The notes below the pieces were generated by a model that was not told the origin of the DNA, made no database searches, and saw only the letters and a list, made by a program, of their open reading frames with translations. The position numbers and the translations under genes were made by a program. Shown here piece after piece: positions 1-5,964 of a stretch of DNA of 48,252 bases. Each line of letters starts with the position of its first letter. The stretch's first letter is position 1. Source of the stretch: Anaerolineaceae bacterium UBA5838 (GTDB lineage: Bacteria > Chloroflexota > Anaerolineae > Anaerolineales > Anaerolineaceae); assembly GCA_002432795.1 (NCBI GenBank), contig DJGU01000058.1:6607-54858 (forward strand), written 5' to 3'.

Positions 1-731
1 ACCTTATTATTCTGAATATAGGTTAGCATTTCAACAATATCTCGCCGTAATGGCAAATCCTGGATCGTTTTGTTGAATTTTTTAGAGCCTGAAGTGATCC
101 AGCTTGTTTTGTATCCGAAATGGTTTTTAGCTTCAGGATTGGGGTCAACCTCCCAGTAATCTATTGGCTTTCCAATCCGCCCCAAAGATTTGTTGATCGC
201 CTGGATATCAAATTCTTCGGAGTCAAAATGACCTCCAATCCATTGAAGTAAATCAGCATACATCTCATGCGCAGGATCAGCAATCGCTTCCAGGAACTGT
301 TCGTATCCATAAACGCCGCCCACATCTTCCGGAGGTCCATTGCGTGCACCCGCCAGGCAGACAGCCTGAGTTTCTTTTGTGGTGGATTCTTGCACCTTCT
401 CGATCACAAGATCGATTTGCCAGTCGTCACCAAAATCGTAGGTGTAAAGGAACCTTTGCCCTTCCTTTTTAAGCACTTCAAAGAGCGTGAAATTGCTGTC
501 ATCCAGAATTTCAATTTCGAAACGCTCATCAGGATCAGGTATGCCATAGTTTTTACGTCCAATTCGAAACTCGTGTAGGTGGTAATCTTCCCAGCCAAAT
601 AGCACCTGGAGGACGTCATGCAAGTCCTGAAGGGTCTTGTCAGCAGGGATCGTAAAGCGCCGCCAGATTGGCGGGTTGGAATCATTTAGCCTTGCTTTAA
701 ACTGAAGGGTCGATGTGCTGTTGATAGGCAT
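1..731 (-). CDS. Plasmid pRiA4b ORF-3-like family protein (3' end beyond window)
   Basis: An uninterrupted minus-strand frame runs from ATG at 731 to the left edge without a stop, giving at least 243 residues. Reading it directly shows LKARLNDSNPPIWRRF near the N-terminus, LHDVLQVLFGWEDYHLHEF, then YDFGDDWQ and GGVYGYEQFLEAI. These are the recurring blocks of the pRiA4b ORF-3-like family (PF07929): a W-R-R strand, an LH..LQ..F.W...HLH.F block, an Y.YDFGD.W block, and a P(P)EDVGG..GY..FLE block. The start is supported by GAGGAG seven to eight bases upstream. The biochemical role of this family is not established. It is often found in accessory DNA, but nothing here shows mobility of the gene itself. 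Shorter open frames in the same interval are out-of-frame shadows. Confidence 0.8.
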   Translation of the reverse strand, partial: MPINSTSTLQFKARLNDSNPPIWRRFTIPADKTLQDLHDVLQVLFGWEDYHLHEFRIGRKNYGIPDPDERFEIEILDDSNFTLFEVLKKEGQRFLYTYDFGDDWQIDLVIEKVQESTTKETQAVCLAGARNGPPEDVGGVYGYEQFLEAIADPAHEMYADLLQWIGGHFDSEEFDIQAINKSLGRIGKPIDYWEVDPNPEAKNHFGYKTSWITSGSKKFNKTIQDLPLRRDIVEMLTYIQNNK

Positions 732-812
732 GATTCTCCTCGCTGATGAACTTTTTGAAGTCTTCTTGTTTGTAATTGTACTTTAGGTAGCGTGAGAATC
801 CAATGTTAAGAC

Positions 813-859
813 AAAAAAAGGGGTGTCTTGAACGGACGCTTTAAGAAAGGGCGTTCAAG
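813..859 (-). terminator. Probable terminator of the Cys-rich protein gene
   Basis: On the minus strand CTTGAACG (859-852) pairs with CGTTCAAG (834-827), with further partial pairing inside. Seven bases later there is a run of seven T (819-813). The stem overlaps the stop codon of the gene at 855-1541. The gap between stem and T-run is longer than usual, so the call is moderate. Confidence 0.4.
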
Positions 860-1541
860 CTTGTTGATAGGGGCCGAATTTGCGGAATTGGGCGGCGGGA
901 ACACGCGCAAGGCGGTCGGTGGCGGGGCTTAGAAGGTAGTCGAACCCATCGCGGTGGAGGATCGGAATGCGCCGCCGCCGTTTTTTGAATGCTTCGCGCA
1001 TGTCCTCTGAGAGGAAATAGTAGCTGTCGTATTCTTTGGGGTATTCGTAGAGGAGTTGATCGTAGAGGTCGATGAATTCGCGGCGATAGGCAGGGGTGAC
1101 CTGGTCGAGATTGCTGATGACCCAACAGACCGGCTCGAAGTCCCAATTGTAGGTGAGCCCGATAAAGCGGTCGTCGGCGGTGATGTAGGGGGAGAAGGGA
1201 AACTGGCGGCAGCTAAGGGTGCGGAAGTCGCGCTCGCAGTATTCAGGACCGCGGCAGGCCATCAGGTGCATGTAATGGGGCGTTTCAGCTTTCATTTTGG
1301 GCACGTCGATGGGGTCGGTGGGGCATTCGTCGCCGCGCAGATGATGCCAGAGCTTGGTGTTGGGTTTGAGGTAAGCCCATTCCTCTTTCAATGCGACGGG
1401 CACTGCCACGCAGATATCGCAGCAAAAGGGTTTGCCGGAAGGGTTGTGGGGTGCGCATAGCCTGCCGCAATTGAGCTCGGTGATTGGGGAGGCAAAGCTG
1501 GCGTAGAGGCTGGCGATATCGAGGTTTGGGTGGTATACCAT
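855..1541 (-). CDS. Cys-rich protein of unknown function (YkgJ-like Cys pattern)
   Basis: The gene encodes 228 residues, ATG start at 1541 with only a weak upstream Shine-Dalgarno. The N-terminal half holds a Cys cluster (C25, C29 in NCGRLCAP, then C40, C41, C44 in FCCDICVAV), followed by further Cys in GDECPTD, ACRGPEYCERDF and LSCRQFPFSPYI. The block CRQFPFSPY resembles the downstream 'C..(Y/F)P..P' part of YkgJ-type putative zinc or iron-sulfur proteins (PF03692), but the spacing is not a textbook match, so the resemblance is only a hint. There is no signal peptide or membrane segment. The C-terminal third is basic, with a KKRRRRIP stretch. It stands alone, between an unrelated partial gene and a repeat-filled spacer. 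A metal- or cluster-binding cytosolic protein is the best inference; a specific function cannot be given. Confidence 0.7.
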   Translation of the reverse strand: MVYHPNLDIASLYASFASPITELNCGRLCAPHNPSGKPFCCDICVAVPVALKEEWAYLKPNTKLWHHLRGDECPTDPIDVPKMKAETPHYMHLMACRGPEYCERDFRTLSCRQFPFSPYITADDRFIGLTYNWDFEPVCWVISNLDQVTPAYRREFIDLYDQLLYEYPKEYDSYYFLSEDMREAFKKRRRRIPILHRDGFDYLLSPATDRLARVPAAQFRKFGPYQQA

Positions 1542-1625
1542 GGCAGCAATTGTACCGCGTATGGCGGGAGGCGGCAGGTGATGGGTGATGGGTGATAGGA
1601 AATTTCATTTTTGCAGGCAATTTTT

Positions 1626-1828
1626 CGTAGGGCTTGACAAAGTGCCCGTAGGATATTGAGGACGAATTGGTCAGGTATACGGAGCCTGTGACGACCGTCC
1701 TCAATCCGCCATGGAAGGTGAGACAGGATCGTGTTTGTGGTTATAAATCATCGCGTGGGACGGCGGATTGGAAGCACAGAAGCGTATTAGCATCACGGTG
1801 TATTTAGTGCTTCCAAGCTCGCCCTACG
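1626..1828. repeat. Double stem-loop element, copy I
   Basis: This 203-bp element is bounded by CGTAGGGC (1626-1633) and GCCCTACG (1821-1828), perfect inverted ends. Inside are two successive stem-loops: ATTGAGGACG pairing with CGTCCTCAAT, and GGCGGATTGGAAGCAC pairing with GTGCTTCCAAGCTCGCC. The same architecture recurs at 41511-41676 and 42383-42530. It contains no coding potential. The remainder of the 1542-2111 spacer holds two other repeat fragments and nothing else recognisable. Confidence 0.8.
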
Positions 1829-1898
1829 GGGGCAATTAATGAAAATGGTATTGTCAGGTTGGAATACGCCTACTCTTCAAGCGTGATGACCCGACGTC

Positions 1899-1933
1899 TG
1901 TCATCGCGAGGAGCGAAGCGACGTGGCGATCTC
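1899..1933. repeat. Fragment of TGTCATYGCGAG repeat family
   Basis: The stretch starts TGTCATCGCGAGGAGCGAAG and ends GTGGCGATCTC. The same start/end pair recurs at about 10879-10948, 32961-33688 (three copies) and inside each composite unit of the 40910-42652 region. Confidence 0.7.
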
Positions 1934-2040
1934 AACCACAGGCCGAATTCTGTTTTGAACCCGACATTGCAGTGTGAAAATGACAGCCTATGTCTGTGTG
2001 GCGGAGTGGCGGAAAGAACGCTCAACCATCTTTAATGATT

Positions 2041-2071
2041 AGATTTTTCGCAAAAGAGGCTCAGAATGACA
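2041..2071 (-). repeat. Half copy of the TGTCATTCTGAGC REP-like repeat
   Basis: Read on the minus strand this is TGTCATTCTGAGCCTCTTTT followed by GCGAAAAATCT, the left arm of the imperfect palindrome found in many copies at 41043-42380 and complete at 11429-11503. The right arm is missing here. Confidence 0.75.
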
Positions 2072-2111
2072 GAAAACCGACTGAGGGGCGATAGGAAGAG
2101 GTTGAAGAGGA

Positions 2112-2507
2112 TCAGCCTGGGTTGCTTGCGATCGCATTATTACAGTCGTTCTCGTAATGCTGGCGCAGGCAGTTGAAGGTTTCGGTGCTGATATAGTGCT
2201 CGATGCGGCAGGCATCCTCAAAAGCGGTTTGCTCGCTGACCCCCATCCAGATAAAAATCTCCGCCAGGCTGTTGTGTCGGTTGTACGTTTCTTCTGCGAT
2301 CAGGCGGCCTTTGGATGTAAGGAAAATGTGTTTGTTGGCGTCCAGCTCGAGGTAACCATCCGCAGCGAGGCGTTTGATCTGCTGGCTGACGGTTGGGCGG
2401 GAGAATTGCATTTGGCGGGCAATGTCGATGGCGCGTACCTGGCCGTTTTTCTTCTCCAGGACCAGAATGGTCTCAAGATACATCTCAGCGGACTCTTGTA
2501 AATTCAT
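2112..2507 (-). CDS. DtxR/IdeR-type metal-dependent transcriptional regulator
   Basis: The protein is 131 residues: an N-terminal winged helix-turn-helix (about 1-60, FSRPTVSQQIKRLAADGYLE as recognition region) and a C-terminal metal-binding dimerisation domain; there is no SH3-like third domain. The ligand positions match DtxR rather than MntR: Met9 in SAEMYLE (MntR has Asp there), Cys100, Glu103 and His104 in DACRIEHYIS, plus His78 and Glu82 in NRHNSLAE. This set is typical of Fe(II)-sensing members. I chose ATG 2507 because AGGAG lies eight bases upstream; the longer GTG start at 2516 would overlap that site. It diverges from feoAB, whose promoter carries DtxR-like boxes, so it is inferred to be the Fe(II)-dependent repressor of the iron uptake genes. 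Confidence 0.9.
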   Translation of the reverse strand: MNLQESAEMYLETILVLEKKNGQVRAIDIARQMQFSRPTVSQQIKRLAADGYLELDANKHIFLTSKGRLIAEETYNRHNSLAEIFIWMGVSEQTAFEDACRIEHYISTETFNCLRQHYENDCNNAIASNPG

Positions 2508-2566
2508 AGTGTGCACTCCTTATGCCCCAAAGGCAGTTAGTTGCTCAATGTTAACCCACCCCCCGG

Positions 2567-2766
2567 CTGTTCCGTCCGCCTCCAGAAAGAGGCTGGAAGG
2601 ATTTGGCTGTGCCGTCCCTCTCCAGGAAGAGGCTGGAAGGATTTGGCTGTACCATCCGCCTCCAAGGAGGGGGTGAAAGCATTTGGCTGTTCCGTCCGCC
2701 TCCAGGAAGAGGCTGAAAGGATTCGGCTGCGCCCACCACATCCAACGAAGGGGCTCAAGCATGTGG
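2567..2766. repeat. Five-copy 40-bp tandem repeat between regulator and feoA
   Basis: Five contiguous 40-bp units start at 2567, 2607, 2647, 2687 and 2727. Each begins CTGT/CTGC and ends TTGG, TCGG or GTGG. Units 1-4 each contain a small inverted repeat (GCCTC-6-GAGGC in units 1 and 4, CCTCT-6-AGAGG in unit 2, CCTCC-2-GGAGG in unit 3); unit 5 is degenerate. Because 40 is not a multiple of three, the open frames that cross it are accidental. It lies upstream of the feoA -35 element. Confidence 0.9.
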
Positions 2767-2793
2767 CTTGACTTCGATTTTAGCACTAAAGCC

Positions 2794-2822
2794 TTGACAG
2801 AATAGTCAGCTTAGGCTAACAT
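2794..2822 (+). promoter_or_regulatory. Promoter of feoA-feoB operon
   Basis: TTGACA (2794-2799) and TAACAT (2817-2822) are separated by 17 bases, a near-consensus housekeeping promoter. The -10 overlaps the first DtxR-like box and the second box lies just downstream, in the position expected for repression. Confidence 0.75.
2811..2820. promoter_or_regulatory. DtxR-like operator box 1 (overlaps -10)
   Basis: TTAGGCTAAC is the core of the known IdeR/DtxR consensus, which contains TTAGGCTAACCTAA. TTAG-G-CTAA is a perfect small palindrome. It overlaps the -10 hexamer of the feoA promoter. Confidence 0.6.
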
Positions 2823-2829
2823 TTTTTGT

Positions 2830-2847
2830 TGTTAGGTAATCCTAACA
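2830..2847. promoter_or_regulatory. DtxR-like operator box 2
   Basis: TGTTAGGTAATCCTAACA has perfect seven-base arms (TGTTAGG/CCTAACA) around TAAT and fits the TTAGG...CCTAA pattern bound by DtxR-family repressors. It lies about 8-25 bases downstream of the -10, around the expected transcription start. Confidence 0.7.
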
Positions 2848-2894
2848 AATTTTGCTTACAAACGCAAGACCATTTAAGCCAAGAGGAAGACCAG

Positions 2895-3116
2895 ATGAAA
2901 ACTTTGAGAGATGTTCGGGTAGGAGAATCGGCCCGTGTAGTGAAAGTCCACGGGCAAGGACGAATTCGCCGCCGGGTAATGGATATGGGCATCACAAAAA
3001 ACGTGGAAGTCTTCGTACGCAAAGTAGCTCCCCTTGGCGATCCCATTGAAGTCAATCTGCGTGGTTACGAGCTGAGTCTACGCAAGATCGACGCTGAAAT
3101 CATCGAAGTGGATTGA
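2895..3116 (+). CDS. feoA: FeoA, ferrous iron transport accessory protein
   Basis: The protein is 73 residues, the usual length for a stand-alone FeoA, a cytosolic SH3-like protein needed for FeoB-dependent Fe(II) uptake. The sequence shows RVGESARVVKVHGQG, then RRVMDMGITKNVEVFVRKVAPLGDPIEVNLRGYELSLRKIDAEII, the standard FeoA pattern including the MGI.....V and DP.E....GY.LSLRK blocks. ATG 2895 is preceded by AAGAGGAAGACC. An upstream in-frame ATG at 2826 would lie on the promoter and operator, so it is not used. It is the first gene of the operon, 27 bases ahead of feoB, and is probably iron-repressed through the boxes at 2811-2847. Confidence 0.93.
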   Translation: MKTLRDVRVGESARVVKVHGQGRIRRRVMDMGITKNVEVFVRKVAPLGDPIEVNLRGYELSLRKIDAEIIEVD

Positions 3117-3143
3117 TCGTTTTCTTTCTATTAGAAAGCCGCT

Positions 3144-5306
3144 ATGTCTGTAACGATTGCTGTCGCAGGAAATCCTAATTCCGGAAAAACCACGCTATTT
3201 AATGCCCTAACAGGTTCAAACCAATATGTTGGCAACTGGCCAGGCGTGACGGTTGAGAAGAAAGAAGGCCTCCTGATCGGTCACCCGGAGGTAGTCTTGG
3301 TGGATCTGCCGGGGATTTATTCGCTTTCGACGAATTCGCTTGAAGAAGAAATTGCCAGGGATTACCTGCTTGAGTCCAACCCTGACGCCATCATCAATAT
3401 CGTAGACGGCACGAGCCTGGAACGGAATCTTTACCTGACGACGCAGTTGGCGGAGTTGGGAATTCCGATGGTCCTGGCAATCAACATGATGGATGAGGTT
3501 GAGAAAAGCGGGACCAGGATTGACAGCAAAGCTCTTGGCGAGGCTTTTGGATTGCCTGTGGTAAAAATATCGGCACTGCACGAGACGCAGATCGATGAAC
3601 TCACTGGAGCTGCCATGGATGTCGCTCAAAAAAATAGGCGCATGCTGTCAGTGCATCGTTTCAGCGGTGGGGTGGAGCATACCCTGGGACACATCGAAGA
3701 AGTTGTCCTGCATGAGCAGCCAGAGCACAAACAGCGCTGGTATGCGGTCAAATTGTTCGAACGCAACGAATTGGTTGAAGCGGAGTTAGGGCTCTCAGCT
3801 GAATTGAAGGCGCACATCGAGCAGGATATCCGCCTCTGTGAACTGGAGTATGATGACGACTCCGACAGCATCATCGCCTCAGAACGCTATAACTTCATTG
3901 AGCAACTGCTCGAGAGAGTTTCTGTTCGCAAAAAGACAGGCGAACTCTCTTCTTCAGATCGGATAGATCGGATTGTGACCAATCGCTGGCTGGCTTTACC
4001 AATTTTTGCACTGGTGATGTTCGTGGTCTATTACGTTTCGGTAAACACGGTTGGCGCCAGCCTGTCAGCCTGGACAAACGACAAACTCTTCGGCGAGATT
4101 ATCCTGCCTGCTGTCAGTGGAAAGCTGGTGGATTGGGGCGTGGCAAACTGGCTGCAGGGGCTGCTCGTGGATGGCATCCTGGCAGGGGTGGGTTCAGTCT
4201 TGAGTTTTTTGCCCCAGATGGTGGTCTTGTTTCTGTTTTTGGGCTTGTTGGAATTCAGCGGATATATGTCGAGGGTCACTTTCATCCTGGATCGCATGTT
4301 CCGCAAGTTTGGACTTTCAGGGAAAAGTTTTATCCCAATGCTCATAGGAAGTGGCTGTAGTGTGCCGGCGATTTTGGCGGCACGCACGATCGAGAACGAG
4401 AGTGCCAGACGCATGACCGTCATCACAACATCCTTCATTCCTTGCAGCGCAAAACTGCCGGTGATTTCCATGATTGCTGGAGCTTTTTTTGGCGGGAAAG
4501 GCTGGGTTGCTTTTGGGGCTTACTTTTTGGGGATCGCGGCAGTGGTCATTTCAGGGCTTATCCTGAAAAAGACGGCCTTGTTCCAGGGGGAGCCTTCGCC
4601 ATTCGTGATGGAATTGCCAGCCTATCGATATCCTTCGCTTAAATGCATATTTAACACAACCTGGGATAGAGTTTCATCTTTTGTCAAAAAAGCTACCTCT
4701 GTGATCCTCCTGGCAGCGATCGTGATCTGGTTTTTGACCTATTTTGGTTGGGTGGAAGGTCGTTTTCAGATGCTTGAAGCCGGGCAAATCAATCACAGCA
4801 TCCTGGCTGCGATTGGAACCTCAATTGCCTGGGTTTTTAAACCTTTGGGCTGGGGAGAATGGCGTCCGGTCATGGCGGCATTGAACGGGTTGGTTGCCAA
4901 GGAGACTGTGGTGAGCAGCTTCGGTATTTTCTACGGCTTTTCTGAAGTGGCTGCTGGTGGTCAGGAAATGTGGATGAGCTTGCGGGCAGCCTTTTCGCCC
5001 CTTTCGGCGACCTCGTTTCTGATCTTTGTACTGCTCTCCGCGCCATGCATTGCAGCAATCAGTTCAATCCGGCGTGAGATGAACAGCGCGATGTGGACTT
5101 TGTTCGCGGTTGGGTATATGACCGCTTTTGGATATATTGCAGCGCTGATCGTTTATCAGCTCGGCACATGGCTGCAGGAAGGCGTGTTCACTTTGTGGAC
5201 GGGTATTACCCTGGCAGTGACTGGGGTGGTGTTGTGGCTCATTTTCAGGCCGTCACCGCAGGCAAATGGTAGATTGAAGCGGGCGAGAGCAGGGTCAAGA
5301 GGCTAA
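3144..5306 (+). CDS. feoB: FeoB, ferrous iron transporter (GTPase-membrane fusion)
   Basis: FeoB imports Fe(II) across the cytoplasmic membrane. The 720 residues fit the family. The N-terminal G domain has P-loop GNPNSGKTT (9-17), DLPG (54-57), NMMD (114-117) and SAL (143-145). A helical GDI-like spacer follows (about 165-275), then the multi-span membrane part from about residue 280. Both Gate motifs are visible: GSGCSVP with Cys405 and FIPCSAKLPV with Cys434 in the first, and GLVAKETVVSSFG with APCIAAISSIRREM in the second half. The upstream Shine-Dalgarno is weak (AGAAAG), so translation may rely on coupling to feoA. The following small Cys-rich gene starts two bases after the stop codon. 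Confidence 0.97.
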   Translation: MSVTIAVAGNPNSGKTTLFNALTGSNQYVGNWPGVTVEKKEGLLIGHPEVVLVDLPGIYSLSTNSLEEEIARDYLLESNPDAIINIVDGTSLERNLYLTTQLAELGIPMVLAINMMDEVEKSGTRIDSKALGEAFGLPVVKISALHETQIDELTGAAMDVAQKNRRMLSVHRFSGGVEHTLGHIEEVVLHEQPEHKQRWYAVKLFERNELVEAELGLSAELKAHIEQDIRLCELEYDDDSDSIIASERYNFIEQLLERVSVRKKTGELSSSDRIDRIVTNRWLALPIFALVMFVVYYVSVNTVGASLSAWTNDKLFGEIILPAVSGKLVDWGVANWLQGLLVDGILAGVGSVLSFLPQMVVLFLFLGLLEFSGYMSRVTFILDRMFRKFGLSGKSFIPMLIGSGCSVPAILAARTIENESARRMTVITTSFIPCSAKLPVISMIAGAFFGGKGWVAFGAYFLGIAAVVISGLILKKTALFQGEPSPFVMELPAYRYPSLKCIFNTTWDRVSSFVKKATSVILLAAIVIWFLTYFGWVEGRFQMLEAGQINHSILAAIGTSIAWVFKPLGWGEWRPVMAALNGLVAKETVVSSFGIFYGFSEVAAGGQEMWMSLRAAFSPLSATSFLIFVLLSAPCIAAISSIRREMNSAMWTLFAVGYMTAFGYIAALIVYQLGTWLQEGVFTLWTGITLAVTGVVLWLIFRPSPQANGRLKRARAGSRG

Positions 5307-5307
5307 G

Positions 5308-5502
5308 ATGATCCCAACGATTATTATCAGTGTTGTGCTCGCGGCAATCGTAGGATTGATCATTTATAAGATGGTATGCAACGCCAAATCCGGGCGTGGG
5401 GGTTGCGCGGGCTGCGCCTACGCGGGCACCTGTGCTGCCGCAAAGATCCTGCCGAAAAAATCCGGGCAGAACTGCCCGGAGCAGATCAAAAAGCATTGTT
5501 GA
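5308..5502 (+). CDS. FeoB-associated Cys-rich membrane protein
   Basis: This 64-residue protein has one N-terminal hydrophobic segment (IPTIIISVVLAAIVGLIIY) and a Cys-rich tail: Cys24, then the GGCAGCAYAGTC block, Cys56 and the C-terminal Cys64. This matches the small FeoB_associated family (PF12669) that follows feoB in many anaerobes. It starts one base after the feoB stop with AGAGG at the end of feoB serving as ribosome site, so it is translated with feoB. A role in passing or sensing Fe(II) at the FeoB pore is proposed for such proteins (compare FeoC), but it is not proven. It may resemble FeoC functionally without being homologous. Confidence 0.8.
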   Translation: MIPTIIISVVLAAIVGLIIYKMVCNAKSGRGGCAGCAYAGTCAAAKILPKKSGQNCPEQIKKHC

Positions 5503-5521
5503 TCAGACATTTTTGGAAACA

Positions 5522-5558
5522 CCCGCTCCACAAAAAAGCAGTTTTTTTGGATAGCGGG
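5522..5558 (+). terminator. Possible terminator hairpin after feo operon
   Basis: CCCGCT (5522-5527) pairs with AGCGGG (5553-5558), and an A6 run pairs with a T7 run around GCAG inside. No clean T-tract follows the stem, so it may be a 3' stabilising hairpin rather than a strong terminator. Confidence 0.35.
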
Positions 5559-5707
5559 CTCTGGAAACTTGGACTCCGCATGATTTTGGCTAAACAAAGT
5601 CTGGCAGGGAACAATAACAGAAAAAATTTATTCTTAGTGTCATGTTAAAGGATAAGGTTACTAAAAGATAGCTGTTGGTTCAAATGATAATGCGACTAAA
5701 GTTTCGC

Positions 5708-5736
5708 TTGACGCATGGAGACGGACTGACTATAAT
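5708..5736 (+). promoter_or_regulatory. Promoter of secreted subtilase gene
   Basis: TTGACG (5708-5713) and TATAAT (5731-5736) with a 17-base spacer form a near-perfect promoter. It predicts a leader of about 220 bases before the gene at 5965. A weaker second candidate is TTGACT 5838-5843 with AATTAT 5862-5867. Confidence 0.7.
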
Positions 5737-5742
5737 TTAGAC

Positions 5743-5964
5743 GTCGATTGCAGGTCGATATTTATTAATCTGTTCGTACCTTTCTTGAACGTTCCCTTTG
5801 GGGGATGGATATAAAATTTGAAAGGAGTTACCAGCATTTGACTTTTAGGTTAGTCAGACCGAATTATCAGCAAATCTTTACAATTGTTCCCGCAAGTGTA
5901 CGTCGAAATGCGCAGGGTGCGTTACCCTGCAAAAATCCTATTAAACAAGAAAATGGAGTGAAAA
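5743..5964 (+). promoter_or_regulatory. Long 5' leader with hairpin near the start codon
   Basis: The predicted leader of the subtilase mRNA contains a perfect hairpin GCAGGGT (5912-5918), loop GCGTT, ACCCTGC (5924-5930) followed by AAAAATCC, about 35 bases before the ATG. It also contains TTAGGTTAG (5845-5853), similar to a DtxR half-site, but in a position that fits only the weaker promoter. No known riboswitch class was recognised, and no gene was seen in 5503-5964. Confidence 0.4.

Noticed and set aside
1..731. Frameshifted pseudogene at the left edge
   Set aside because: The correct minus-strand frame is open from 731 to the edge; the shorter frames at 161-349 and 404-685 are shadows of it.
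2567..2766. Possible CRISPR array
   Set aside because: The units are directly contiguous 40-bp repeats without distinct spacers and no cas genes are nearby.
2520..2786. Three minus-strand and one plus-strand open frames with repeating QPNPSSLFLEADGTA-like peptides
   Set aside because: They are the tandem 40-bp repeat read in different frames; the same peptide appears in several frames and none has a ribosome site.
5845..5853. TTAGGTTAG as an iron-regulator box for the subtilase
   Set aside because: It is only a half-site and lies downstream of the best promoter; not enough to call an operator.
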